64,000 nucleotides of DNA from Streptomyces tubercidicus (GTDB lineage Bacteria > Actinomycetota > Actinomycetes > Streptomycetales > Streptomycetaceae): the NCBI RefSeq assembly GCF_027497495.1, contig NZ_CP114205.1, positions 5,394,001 to 5,458,000 on the forward strand, given 5' to 3'. Positions 25,228-34,065 of the stretch are shown here, one piece after another. The translations under genes were made by a program, and so were the position numbers. Numbering within the stretch: position 1 is the stretch's first letter; the number at the start of each line of letters is the position of its first letter. The notes under the pieces are model-generated. The model saw nothing but the letters and a program-made list of their open reading frames with translations, searched no databases and was not told where the DNA came from.

Positions 25228-26208
25228 GTGACCATCGCCCCCGCCCGCCATAACGGAGAGCTCGGCCAGGCCGCCTGGAGCGACGCCCAGTTGCTCTACG
25301 CCCTCGAAGAGGTCGTCGAGAAGGAACTCAACCGCCATCTGAAGGTCGCCAAGGACTGGATGCCCCACGAGTACGTACCGTGGAGCGACGGGCGCAACTT
25401 CCCCGGCCCGCTGGACGGCGACGCCTGGGACCCCGAGCAGTCCAAGGTCAGTGACATCGGCCGGATCGCCCTGGTCGTCAACCTCCTCACCGAGGACAAC
25501 CTCCCCAGCTACCACCACGAGATCGCCACCCTCTTCGGCCGCGACGGCGCCTGGGGCACCTGGGTGCACCGCTGGACCGCCGAGGAGGGCCGGCACGGTA
25601 TCGTGATGCGCGACTACCTGCTCACCAGCCGGGCCGTCGACCCGGACGAGCTGGAGCGGTTCCGCATGGCCCATATGTCGGAGGGCTTCGAGTCCGACAA
25701 CGGGCACAGCATGCTGCACTCGGTGGCGTATGTCGCCTTCCAGGAGCTGGCCACCCGTATCTCGCACCGCAACACCGGCCACCACTCGGGAGACCCGGTC
25801 TGCGACCGGATGCTGGCCCGGATCGCCACCGACGAGAACCTCCACATGGTCTTCTACCGCAACCTCCTCGGTGCGGCCTTCGAGATGGCGCCCGACCAGA
25901 CGATGTGCGCGGTGCGCGATGTCGTCACCGGCTTCCGGATGCCGGGCCACGGGATGCCCGGCTTCGAGCGCTCCGCCGCCCGGATGGCCATAGGCGGGAT
26001 CTACAACCTGCGGATCCACCACGACGATGTGCTGCAGCCGGTGCTGCGCTTCCTGAAGGTGCTGGAGATCGGCGGGCTGGGCCCGGCCGGGCTGGCGGCG
26101 CAGGAGGAGCTGGGGCTGTACATGGACGGCCTGGACGGCCAGGCGCGGAAGTTCGACGAGCGCCAGGCCGCCATCCTGGCCCGCCGCGAGGCCAACCGCC
26201 GCGGCTGA
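25228..26208 (+). CDS. Soluble acyl-ACP desaturase (diiron, FA_desaturase_2 family)
   Basis: 326 aa. The diiron ligand motifs are both present: Glu119-Glu120-Gly-Arg-His123 (EEGRH) and Asp202-Glu203-Asn-Leu-His206 (DENLH). There are no membrane helices, as expected for the soluble stearoyl-ACP type that inserts a cis double bond into acyl chains on acyl carrier protein. Start is GTG 25228, with AGGAG upstream. Tandem palindromes directly before it suggest tight transcriptional control of membrane fluidity. It is followed by a terminator-like hairpin and a LysR gene. Confidence 0.93.
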   Translation: MTIAPARHNGELGQAAWSDAQLLYALEEVVEKELNRHLKVAKDWMPHEYVPWSDGRNFPGPLDGDAWDPEQSKVSDIGRIALVVNLLTEDNLPSYHHEIATLFGRDGAWGTWVHRWTAEEGRHGIVMRDYLLTSRAVDPDELERFRMAHMSEGFESDNGHSMLHSVAYVAFQELATRISHRNTGHHSGDPVCDRMLARIATDENLHMVFYRNLLGAAFEMAPDQTMCAVRDVVTGFRMPGHGMPGFERSAARMAIGGIYNLRIHHDDVLQPVLRFLKVLEIGGLGPAGLAAQEELGLYMDGLDGQARKFDERQAAILARREANRRG

Positions 26209-26280
26209 ACCGTCCGGCCCGGCCCGGCCCGCCCACGGCCGCCGGCCCGCACGCCACCACCGACCGCACCCGGTCACCCG

Positions 26281-26318
26281 CCGCCCCGGTCACCGTCCGC
26301 TCACGGTGGCCGGGGCGG
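26281..26318 (+). terminator. Hairpin terminator after the desaturase
   Basis: A 16-bp inverted repeat with one mismatch (CCGCCCCGGTCACCGT) and a 6-base loop lies between the desaturase and lysR genes. It ends 20 bp before the lysR start, so it may also affect that gene. Confidence 0.6.
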
Positions 26319-26338
26319 TCGGTGCGTACGCTGCCCGC

Positions 26339-27292
26339 ATGGCCGACTGGGACCTCAAGAAGCTGCGTATCCTGCGCACCCTCCAAGAGCTGGGCACGGT
26401 CACCGCGACCGCCGAGGCGCTGCACATGACGCCCTCGGCGGTCTCCCAGCAGCTGACCGGGCTGGCCAGGGCGCTCGGGGTGACCCTGCTGGAGGCCCAC
26501 GGCCGCCGCGTGCGGCTGACCGACGCCGCCGAGCTGGTGCTGCGGCATGCCGAGGCGGTCTTCGCCGAGCTGGAGCGGGCCGACGCGGAGCTGCTCGGCT
26601 ACCTCCAGGGCGAGGCCGGCCAGGTGCGGGTCGGGGCCTTCGCCACCGCCATCCCCGCGCTGGTGGTCCCCGCCGTACAGGAGCTGCGCCGCAGCCACCC
26701 GGGGCTGTCGGTCGCCGTACGGGAGGCGGAGGCGGAGGCCGCGTACGAGCTGCTGGCGGAGGGCAGCGTCGATCTGGCGCTGTCGCTGGCGGCGCACGCC
26801 CCCACCCCGCGCGACCCCAAGTTCAGCCGGGTCGCGCTGCTCGCCGACCCGCTGGACGTGGCGCTGCCGGCCGGCCATCCGCTGGCCGCCGCACCGGGGC
26901 TGCGGCTGGCCGATCTGGCGGACGAGCCGTGGATCTTCGGCAGCAGCGGGCCCTGGTCGCAGATCACCACCACCGCCTGTGAGCACGCCGGGTTCGTGCC
27001 CGAGCAGGCGCACGCCGCCGCCGACTGGAGCGCGATCTGGGCGATGGTCGCGGCGGGGATGGGGGTGGCGCTGGTGCCCCGGATGGCGCGGGCGGGCGGC
27101 ATCGGCGCCGTCGGGCGCGGGGGTGACGGGGTCGTGCTGCGGGTGCTCTCCGGTGACCAGCCGCGCCGCCATGTGGTCGCCGCCGCCCGGCGCGGTTCCG
27201 AGGGGGCGCCGGGGCTGGCCCGGGTGCTGGCGGCGCTCCGGCGGGTGGCCGCCGCGCAGCCGCCGGGAGAGGAAACCGTTCAGTCCAGCTGA
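26339..27292 (+). CDS. LysR-family transcriptional regulator
   Basis: 317 aa. The N-terminal winged helix-turn-helix is typical (LKKLRILRTLQELGTVTATAEALHMTPSAVSQQLTGLARALGV, about residues 5-47) and is followed by a periplasmic-binding-protein-type effector domain. The ATG at 26339 has almost no ribosome site and follows a TACGCT-like -10, so it may be leaderless. Neighbours are the desaturase upstream and allantoicase downstream, both on the same strand. LysR regulators often act on adjacent genes, so allantoicase is a candidate target; nothing in the sequence proves it. Confidence 0.92.
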   Translation: MADWDLKKLRILRTLQELGTVTATAEALHMTPSAVSQQLTGLARALGVTLLEAHGRRVRLTDAAELVLRHAEAVFAELERADAELLGYLQGEAGQVRVGAFATAIPALVVPAVQELRRSHPGLSVAVREAEAEAAYELLAEGSVDLALSLAAHAPTPRDPKFSRVALLADPLDVALPAGHPLAAAPGLRLADLADEPWIFGSSGPWSQITTTACEHAGFVPEQAHAAADWSAIWAMVAAGMGVALVPRMARAGGIGAVGRGGDGVVLRVLSGDQPRRHVVAAARRGSEGAPGLARVLAALRRVAAAQPPGEETVQSS

Positions 27293-27380
27293 ATGTATTC
27301 CTCAAAAACTTTCGATGGACCTGTGGGGTGGTCCGCTGCGACGGTGAAGTGGTCCGCACGTCCCCCACCGAAGGGCCACG

Positions 27381-28526
27381 ATGACCGCCAACCCGGCCGC
27401 CGACTCCACCGATCCGCACGCCAACGACGCCCAGCCGTACGGCGGCGGAGACCCCTACGCCGACTACCGCGGCGGGGACTTCCCCTTCACCTCGCTCGTC
27501 GATCTCGCCGACCGCCGCCTCGGTGCCGGGGTGCTCGCCGCGAACGACGAGTTCTTCGCCGAGCGCGAGAATTTGCTGAAGCCCGGCCCGGCGGTCTTCG
27601 ACCCCGAGCACTTCGGCCACAAGGGCAAGATCATGGACGGCTGGGAGACCCGGCGCCGCCGCGGCACCGACGGCGACCACCCCTTCCCGGCCGATGACGC
27701 GCACGACTGGGCGCTGATCCGGCTGGCCACCCCCGGCGTGATCCGCGGCATCGTCGTCGACACCGCCCACTTCCGCGGCAACTACCCCCAGCAGATCTCC
27801 GTCGAGGCCACCGCGCTGCCCGGCAGCCCCGGCCCCGAAGAGCTGCTCGGTGACGACGTGAAGTGGGAGGAGCTGGTCCCGCGCACGCCGGTACGCGGCC
27901 ACGCCGCCAATGGCTTCGCGGTCGGTGTCGAGCGCCGCTTCACGCATCTGCGGCTCAAGCAGCACCCCGACGGCGGGATAGCCCGCCTCCGGGTGCACGG
28001 CGAGGTCGTGCCGGATCCGGCGTGGCTCGATGTGCTCGGCACCCTCGACCTGGCCTCGGTGATGCACGGCGGCACCGTCGAGGACGCCTCGGACCGCTTC
28101 TACTCCTCGCCCACCCAGATCATCCGGCCCGATCTCTCCCGCCAGATGGACGACGGCTGGGAGAACCGCCGCCGCCGGGTCAGGGGCACCAACGACTGGG
28201 TGCGCTTCCGGCTCGCCGCGCAGGGCGAGATCCGGGCGGTGGAGATCGACACCGCCTGCCTCAAGGGCAACTCCGCGGGCTGGGCCGCGCTGTCCGGGTG
28301 TGACGGCGACCCGGCCGACGAAGCCTCCTGGTTCGAGATCCTGCCGAAGACGAAGCTCCAGCCCGACACCCCGCACCGCTTCGCCCTGCCCGCGGCCGTC
28401 ACCGCCACCCACGTACGACTCGACGTCTTCCCCGACGGCGGCCTGGCGCGGATGCGGCTGCACGGCACCCTCACCGAGGCCGGCCGGGCCGCGCTCGGCC
28501 GCCGCTACGACGAGCTGAGCGGCTGA
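27381..28526 (+). CDS. alc: Allantoicase
   Basis: 381 aa with the tandem allantoicase repeats: KIMDGWETRRRRG...HDWALIRLATPGVIRGIVVDTAHFRGNYP in the first half and QMDDGWENRRRRVRGTNDWVRFRLAAQGEIRAVEIDTACLKGN in the second. The enzyme hydrolyses allantoate to ureidoglycolate and urea in purine catabolism. GAAGGG precedes the ATG. No other allantoin gene (allB, allR) is nearby, although these genes often cluster. The short AT-rich patch at 27293-27325 before it may hold its promoter. Confidence 0.94.
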   Translation: MTANPAADSTDPHANDAQPYGGGDPYADYRGGDFPFTSLVDLADRRLGAGVLAANDEFFAERENLLKPGPAVFDPEHFGHKGKIMDGWETRRRRGTDGDHPFPADDAHDWALIRLATPGVIRGIVVDTAHFRGNYPQQISVEATALPGSPGPEELLGDDVKWEELVPRTPVRGHAANGFAVGVERRFTHLRLKQHPDGGIARLRVHGEVVPDPAWLDVLGTLDLASVMHGGTVEDASDRFYSSPTQIIRPDLSRQMDDGWENRRRRVRGTNDWVRFRLAAQGEIRAVEIDTACLKGNSAGWAALSGCDGDPADEASWFEILPKTKLQPDTPHRFALPAAVTATHVRLDVFPDGGLARMRLHGTLTEAGRAALGRRYDELSG

Positions 28527-28544
28527 GCGCACCTCCTGCTCCGG

Positions 28545-28579
28545 TGCCGTGGCGGCGGAAGCACCTCCCGCCGCCACGG
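28545..28579. terminator. Bidirectional terminator between alc and pepN
   Basis: A perfect 13-bp stem (GCCGTGGCGGCGG) with a 9-base loop lies between the convergent stops. Confidence 0.75.
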
Positions 28580-28592
28580 CGAGCAAACCCGG

Positions 28593-31187
28593 TCAGACCG
28601 CCGCGTCCGCCGCCTGCGCCTTCAGCGCCCGCTCGATCCCCGCCCGCGACTCGGTCATCAGCCGGCGCAGCGCCGGAGTCGGCTCGGCCGAGGCCAGCCA
28701 GGCGTCCGTGGCGTCCAGGGTCTCCTGCGAGACCTGGAGCGCCGGGTAGTGGCCCACCACGATCTGCTGCGCCATCTCATGGCTGCGCGAGCCCCAGATG
28801 TCCTTCACCGCGGCGAAGTACTTCGCGGTGTACGGCGCCAGCAGCTCCCGCTGGTCCGGCTGGACGAAGCCGCCGATGACGGCCTCCTGGAGGGAGTTGG
28901 GCAGCTTGTCCGACTCCACCACCGAGGCCCAGGCCTCGGCCTTCGCCTCCGCCGTGGGACGCGCCGCACGCGCCGTCGCGGCATGCCGCTCGCCCGCGGA
29001 GGTCTTGTCCCGGTCCAGCTCCGCCGCGATGGCCTTCTCGTCCGCCCGGCCGGTGGCCGCCAGCCGCTGCAGCAGCCCCCAGCGCAGCTCGGTGTCCACG
29101 GCGAGCCCGGCGATCTCCTCCGTACCGTCCAACAGGCCCTGGAGCAGGTCCAGTTGGTCGTCCGTACGGGCCGAGGCGGCGAACGCGCGGGCCCACGCCA
29201 GCTGGTGGTCGCTGCCCGGCTCGGCCGCCCGCAGCTGCTCCAGCGCGGCCGCGGTCCACGTCGCCAGACCCGTCTCCCGCCACTCCGGAGCCGCGTAGAG
29301 GTCCAGCGCCAGCTTCACCTGGCGGTGCAGCGACTGGACGACGCCGATGTCCGACTCCTTGCCGATGCCCGACAGCACCAGCGACAGGTACTCACGGGCC
29401 GGCAGTTCGGCGTCCCGCGTCATGTCCCAGGCCGACGCCCAGGACAGGGCGCGCGGCAGCGACTCGGTGAAGTCGCCGAGGTGTGCGGTGACGGCCTTCA
29501 GCGACTCCTCGTCCAGCCGGACCTTGGCGTACGACAGATCGTCGTCGTTGAGCAGCAGTACGGCCGGGCGCCGGGTGCCCACCAGCTGCGGTACGGCGGT
29601 CAGTTCGCCGTCCACGTCCAGCTCGATCCGCTCGGTGCGCACCAGCTTGCCGTCGCGCAGCTCGTAGGCGCCGATCGCGATCCGGTGCGGCCGGAGCACC
29701 GGCTCGCCCTTGGCGCCGGCCGGCAGTGCGGGGGCCTCCTGCTTCACCGCGAAGGAGGTGATGACGCCCTCGGCGTCCACCTCGATCTCCGGCCGCAGGA
29801 TGTTGATCCCGGCGGTCTCCAGCCACTTCTTCGACCAGGTCTTCAGGTCACGGCCGGAGGTCTCCTCCAGCGCGCCGAGCAGATCCGACAGCCGGGTGTT
29901 CCCGTAGGCGTGCGCCTTGAAATAGGACTGCACGCCCTGGAAGAACTCGTCCATGCCGACATAGGCCACCAGCTGCTTGAGGACGCTGGCGCCCTTGGCG
30001 TAGGTGATGCCGTCGAAGTTGACCAGGACGTCGTCGAGGTCATTGATCTCGGCCATGATCGGGTGGGTGGACGGCAGCTGGTCCTGCCGGTACGCCCAGG
30101 TCTTCATGGAGTTGGCGAACGTCGTCCAGGAGTGCGGCCACTTCGAGCCCGGGGCGTACGCCTGGCAGGCGATCGAGGTGTAGGTGGCGAACGACTCGTT
30201 CAGCCACAGGTCGTTCCACCACTCCATGGTGACCAGGTCGCCGAACCACATGTGCGCCAGCTCGTGCAGGATCGTCTCCGCGCGGACCTCGTATGCCGCG
30301 TCCGTCACCTTGGACCGGAAGACGTACTGGTCGCGGATGGTCACCGCGCCGGCGTTCTCCATCGCGCCGGCGTTGAACTCCGGCACGAAGAGCTGGTCGT
30401 ACTTCGCGAACGGGTAGGCGTAGTCGAACTTCTCCTGGAACCACTCGAAGCCCTGCCGGGTGACCGCGAAGATCTCGTCGGCGTCCAGGTGCTCGGCCAG
30501 CGACGGCCGGCAGTAGATGCCCAGCGGCACCGTCCGCCCGTCCTTCTCGTAGCTGCTGTGCACGCTGTGGTACGGGCCGACGATCAGCGCGGTGATGTAG
30601 GTGGAGATCCGCGGGGTCGGCTCGAAGCGCCAGACGTTGCCGCTCGGCTCGGGCGTCGGCGAATTGGAGATCACCGTCCAGCCCTCCGGGGCCTTCACGG
30701 TGAACTGGAACGTCGCCTTCAGATCCGGCTGCTCGAAGGAGGCGAACACCCGGCGGGCATCCGGCACCTCGAACTGGGTGTAGAGGTACGCCTGTTGGTC
30801 CACGGGGTCGACGAAGCGGTGCAGCCCCTCACCGGTGTTGGTGTAGGCGCAGTCCGCCACGACCGTCAGCTCGTTACGGCCGGCCGGCAGCCCCGCCAGC
30901 GCGATCCGCGAGTCCTGGAACACCGCGCCCGGGTCCAGCGCCTCGCCGTTGAGCACCACTTCGTGCACGGCCGGTGCGACCAGGTCGATGAAGGAGTCCG
31001 CGCCCGCCTCGGCGACGTCGAACCGCACCGTCGTCACGGACCGGTACGTGCCACCCCCCTGTCCGTCGTCGCCCGGGGTACCCCCTTCCTGAGCGCCGGA
31101 GAGGTCGAGATCGATCTCATACGCGTCCACGGTCAGCAGGCGCGCCCGCTCCTGCGCCTCGTCGCGGGTCAGATTCGTGCCAGGCAC
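28593..31187 (-). CDS. pepN: Aminopeptidase N (M1 family), copy 1
   Basis: 864 aa. The M1 exopeptidase motif GAMENAG and the zinc site His308-Glu309-x-x-His312 plus Glu331 (HELAHMWFGD...LNESF) are intact, followed by the ERAP1-type helical C-terminal domain. It is cytoplasmic and removes N-terminal residues from peptides. GTG 31187 has GGAG nine bases upstream. Compared with the second copy at 37034 it carries an insert of about 9-13 residues (EGGTPGDDGQGGG) after DLSGAQ, encoded by a GGGGTACCCC palindrome (31075-31084). It is divergent from mazEF. Confidence 0.95.
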   Translation of the reverse strand: MPGTNLTRDEAQERARLLTVDAYEIDLDLSGAQEGGTPGDDGQGGGTYRSVTTVRFDVAEAGADSFIDLVAPAVHEVVLNGEALDPGAVFQDSRIALAGLPAGRNELTVVADCAYTNTGEGLHRFVDPVDQQAYLYTQFEVPDARRVFASFEQPDLKATFQFTVKAPEGWTVISNSPTPEPSGNVWRFEPTPRISTYITALIVGPYHSVHSSYEKDGRTVPLGIYCRPSLAEHLDADEIFAVTRQGFEWFQEKFDYAYPFAKYDQLFVPEFNAGAMENAGAVTIRDQYVFRSKVTDAAYEVRAETILHELAHMWFGDLVTMEWWNDLWLNESFATYTSIACQAYAPGSKWPHSWTTFANSMKTWAYRQDQLPSTHPIMAEINDLDDVLVNFDGITYAKGASVLKQLVAYVGMDEFFQGVQSYFKAHAYGNTRLSDLLGALEETSGRDLKTWSKKWLETAGINILRPEIEVDAEGVITSFAVKQEAPALPAGAKGEPVLRPHRIAIGAYELRDGKLVRTERIELDVDGELTAVPQLVGTRRPAVLLLNDDDLSYAKVRLDEESLKAVTAHLGDFTESLPRALSWASAWDMTRDAELPAREYLSLVLSGIGKESDIGVVQSLHRQVKLALDLYAAPEWRETGLATWTAAALEQLRAAEPGSDHQLAWARAFAASARTDDQLDLLQGLLDGTEEIAGLAVDTELRWGLLQRLAATGRADEKAIAAELDRDKTSAGERHAATARAARPTAEAKAEAWASVVESDKLPNSLQEAVIGGFVQPDQRELLAPYTAKYFAAVKDIWGSRSHEMAQQIVVGHYPALQVSQETLDATDAWLASAEPTPALRRLMTESRAGIERALKAQAADAAV

Positions 31188-31312
31188 CCGGCCATCTCCT
31201 TCGTATGGGTCATCACTTCGGACTCTTCGGCCATCCTTCCACGTGGCCCCCGGGGAAGAGGGGGTGGTATTTGGGGTGGCAAGGTGGTAGCCCTATCGGT
31301 AGCATCGAGGGT

Positions 31313-31543
31313 ATGAAGATCAGTGTGAGTCTTCCGCAGGAGGATGTCGCCTTCGTTGACGAGTACGCCGCCAGAACGAAAGGCGAATCGCGGTCCGCCG
31401 TGATACACGCCGCTATTGAGCTGCTGCGTGCCGCGCAGCTCGAATCGGAGTACACCGAGGCGTTCGCCGAGTGGGACGAGAGCAAGGACGCGGCACTGTG
31501 GGACCGCGCGAGCGGGGACGGGCTTGCCGATGAGGCGTGGTGA
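31313..31543 (+). CDS. mazE: MazE-type ribbon-helix-helix antitoxin
   Basis: 76 aa. An N-terminal ribbon-helix-helix (MKISVSLPQEDVAFVDEYA...SRSAVIHAAIELLR) is followed by an acidic, Trp-containing tail that would bind the toxin. The start follows a direct repeat GGTAGC...GGTAGC (31286-31303) with a TAGCAT -10-like element and no clear ribosome site, so it may be leaderless. It overlaps the toxin gene by 14 bp, the normal toxin-antitoxin arrangement. The RHH domain would repress the shared promoter. Confidence 0.88.
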   Translation: MKISVSLPQEDVAFVDEYAARTKGESRSAVIHAAIELLRAAQLESEYTEAFAEWDESKDAALWDRASGDGLADEAW

Positions 31544-31877
31544 CATCTACATGGTCGACCTTGAGCCGGTGCGCGGCAGTGAGGCAAGCAAGGTCCGCCC
31601 GGCCGTGATCGTGTCCAACAACGGCGCCAACCAGTCGGTCGAGTCCAACCGGCGCGGGGTGGTCACGGTCGTTCCCCTGACGTCGAATACCTCGCGGGTG
31701 CTCTCCTTCCAGGTCTTCCTCGGAGCCGACGAGTGCCGTCTGCCCAAGGACTCCAAAGCCCAGTGCGAGCAGCTGCGCGCCATCGCGCTGGAACGCGTAC
31801 TCCACAAGGTCGGCTCGGTGCCGCGCCAGCGCATGGCCGAGGTCGACGCCGCGCTCCGTCGTCATCTGGCCCTCTGA
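31530..31877 (+). CDS. mazF: MazF/PemK-type endoribonuclease toxin
   Basis: 115 aa. MazF signatures are visible: MRRGDIYMVDLEPVRGSEASKVRPAVIVSNN (substrate-loop Arg and conserved SKVRPAVIVSN), VVTVVPLTS, and the C-terminal QLRAIALERV with its conserved Glu/Gln positions. These enzymes cut mRNA or tRNA at short sequences and are held inactive by MazE. The ATG at 31530 lies inside the antitoxin frame. The pair is complete and probably functional. Confidence 0.93.
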   Translation: MRRGDIYMVDLEPVRGSEASKVRPAVIVSNNGANQSVESNRRGVVTVVPLTSNTSRVLSFQVFLGADECRLPKDSKAQCEQLRAIALERVLHKVGSVPRQRMAEVDAALRRHLAL

Positions 31878-31984
31878 CCTGAGCTTTCGGCGCCAGCCGA
31901 GGAAAGGTCCCGCCCGGCCGCCGCCCACAACGCGCCGTCCGATTCCCGCCAGCACGGTGCGCCCGCGACGCCGAGGCTGGAGAC

Positions 31985-32563
31985 ATGACGACATACACCG
32001 CGCACACCACCCCCACCACACACCCGGCCCGCCCGGACACCCCCACCGGCTGCACCGCGCGCGCCATCCCGGAGGCCGCGCTCAGCGAGCTGAGGGGGAC
32101 CGACGACGCCGGGCGGCCCGCCGAACCGTTCACCGCCCGTGCGGACGGGGTGCCGCAGGACGCCGTCGGGGCGCCGCTGCGCTGCTGTCTGCGGGACGTG
32201 CGGGCCGGTGAGCGGGTGGCGCTGGTCTCGTATGCGCCGCTGCGTCGCTGGGCGGCCGGGAGCGGGGCGGAGCCCGGGGCGTACGACGAGCAGGGGCCGG
32301 TGTTCATCCACGCGGAGGCGTGTGGCGGGCCGGACGGTGCGGCCGGTCGGTATCCGGTCACGAGGGCCGGTGCGCTGCGCGTGCTGCGCCGCTACAACGC
32401 CCGGGGGCAGATCACCGGCGGCCGGTTCCTGGAGGTCCCGGAGGATGCCGAGGCCGCGTTCGATGCCGCCCTCGGGGAGGCGTTCGCGGACCCCGAGACG
32501 GCGCTGGTGCACGTCCGGGCGGTGGAGTACGGCTGCTTCCACTTCGAGGTGCGGCGGCCCTGA
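31985..32563 (+). CDS. DUF1203-family protein
   Basis: 192 aa. The conserved DUF1203 blocks are present: GAPLRCCLRDVRAGERVALVSYAPLRRW, GAYDEQGPVFIHAEAC, RVLRRYNARGQITGG and ALVHVRAVEYGCFHFEVRR. The N-terminal 20 residues are Thr/Pro-rich and not part of the family. The function of DUF1203 is unknown; a compact cytoplasmic fold is expected. The ATG has GGAG upstream. It is monocistronic and convergent with asd. Confidence 0.88.
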   Translation: MTTYTAHTTPTTHPARPDTPTGCTARAIPEAALSELRGTDDAGRPAEPFTARADGVPQDAVGAPLRCCLRDVRAGERVALVSYAPLRRWAAGSGAEPGAYDEQGPVFIHAEACGGPDGAAGRYPVTRAGALRVLRRYNARGQITGGRFLEVPEDAEAAFDAALGEAFADPETALVHVRAVEYGCFHFEVRRP

Positions 32564-32571
32564 CACCGCAA

Positions 32572-32614
32572 ACGGCGGGTGCCCGTACGGAGACTCCGTA
32601 CGGGCACCCGCCGT
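32572..32614. terminator. Bidirectional terminator between the DUF1203 gene and asd
   Basis: A perfect 19-bp stem (ACGGCGGGTGCCCGTACGG) with loop AGACT. Confidence 0.9.
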
Positions 32615-32629
32615 CGTGCGAGGGGGCGG

Positions 32630-33661
32630 TCAGCCGCGCAGCTCCGCGGCGACCAGCTCCGCGATCTGGACGGCGTTCAGTGCCGCGCCCTTGCGGAGGT
32701 TGTCGTTGGAGACGAACAGCGCCAGACCGTTCTCGGCGGTCTCGTCCTCGCGGATGCGGCCCACGAAGGACGCGTCCTGGCCGGCGGCCTGGAGCGGGGT
32801 GGGCACGTCGGAGAGGGTGACGCCGGGGGCGCCGGCCAGCACCTCCTGGGCGCGCGCGGGGCTGATCGGACGCGCGAAACGGGCGTTGACCTGGAGCGAG
32901 TGGCCGGTGAAGACCGGGACGCGGACGCAGGTGCCGGACACCTTCAGCTCCGGGATCTCCAGGATCTTGCGGCTCTCGTGGCGGAGCTTCTGCTCCTCGT
33001 CGGTCTCGTTCAGACCGTCGTCGACGACCGAGCCGGCCATCGGCAGCACATTGAAGGCGATCGGGGCGACGTACTTGTCCGGCTCCGGGAACTCCACCGC
33101 GGCACCGTGGTGCGTCAGCTTGGTGGCGTCCTGCTCGATGACCTTGCGGACCTGGCCGTCCAGCTCGTCCACACCGGCCAGACCGCTGCCGGAGACCGCC
33201 TGGTAGGTGGCGACGACCAGGGAGACCAGACCGGCCTCGTCGTGCAGCGGACGCAGCACCGGCATCGCGGCCATGGTCGTGCAGTTCGGGTTGGCGATGA
33301 TGCCCTTGGGCCGGTCCGTGATGGCCTGCGGGTTGACCTCGGAGACGACCAGCGGGACCTGGGGGTCACGGCGCCAGGCCGAGGAGTTGTCGATCACGAC
33401 CGGGCCGGCCGCGGCGACCTTCTCCGCCAGCGCCTTGGACGTCGCGCCGCCGGCCGAGAAGAGGACGATGTCCAGCCCGGAGAAGTCCGCGGTGGCCGCG
33501 TCCTCGATGGTGATCTCGGTGTCCTGCCAGGGCAGCGTGCGTCCGGCGGACCGGGCCGAAGCGAACAGCCGCAGCTGCTCGACCGGGAAGTTCCGCTCGG
33601 CGAGAATGCCTCGCATCACGCCGCCGACCTGTCCGGTGGCTCCGACGATTCCGATCCTCAT
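32630..33661 (-). CDS. asd: Aspartate-semialdehyde dehydrogenase
   Basis: 343 aa. It has the N-terminal NADP motif GIVGATGQVGGVM, the catalytic Cys in NPNCTT, and the phosphate/substrate motifs VVIDNSSAWR and VATYQAVSGSG, with His in GHSLQVNARF. It reduces aspartyl phosphate to the semialdehyde, feeding lysine, methionine, threonine and cell-wall diaminopimelate synthesis. The ATG at 33661 has AAGGAG at ideal distance. No aspartokinase gene is adjacent. Confidence 0.96.
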   Translation of the reverse strand: MRIGIVGATGQVGGVMRGILAERNFPVEQLRLFASARSAGRTLPWQDTEITIEDAATADFSGLDIVLFSAGGATSKALAEKVAAAGPVVIDNSSAWRRDPQVPLVVSEVNPQAITDRPKGIIANPNCTTMAAMPVLRPLHDEAGLVSLVVATYQAVSGSGLAGVDELDGQVRKVIEQDATKLTHHGAAVEFPEPDKYVAPIAFNVLPMAGSVVDDGLNETDEEQKLRHESRKILEIPELKVSGTCVRVPVFTGHSLQVNARFARPISPARAQEVLAGAPGVTLSDVPTPLQAAGQDASFVGRIREDETAENGLALFVSNDNLRKGAALNAVQIAELVAAELRG

Positions 33662-34065
33662 GGGACTCCTTCTTTCTGGCCTGGCTCGGGTGTCTGCTCG
33701 GAACACCTGCTCAGTCGTGCCTCCATCATGTGTGTGATACCCGTCGCCTTGTCCAATCCGTTCCGGTCCGTGGAGGGCCGGACAGGGGGATGGGTGCGGA
33801 GCGTGATCGCACCCGCGCGGACTGTGACCTCCGATCCGTGGCGGGTACACCGGATACCCCGCGGGGTGAATTCCCGGTGACCGCCGGCCGCACCCCCGGG
33901 CAGCGCTCCATGACCGGCCGATGGACGGCGGATGCCTGTCCGGTGATGGGTTCTCCGCGTTGCCGTGGCGTTCACGCGCAGGTCACCCCCGGTGCCAACC
34001 ATCCAAGGTGACAGGGCAGTTGTGCTGCCCGGCCGCCTTCGTGTTCGCACCCGGGGAGCCCGCGT
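33662..34065. other. Intergenic region between asd and the metallophosphoesterase gene
   Basis: This 404-bp divergent region holds both promoters. I see no credible coding frame, only short imperfect inverted repeats such as GGTGT...ACACC near 33690-33708, and no recognised operator. Confidence 0.5.
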
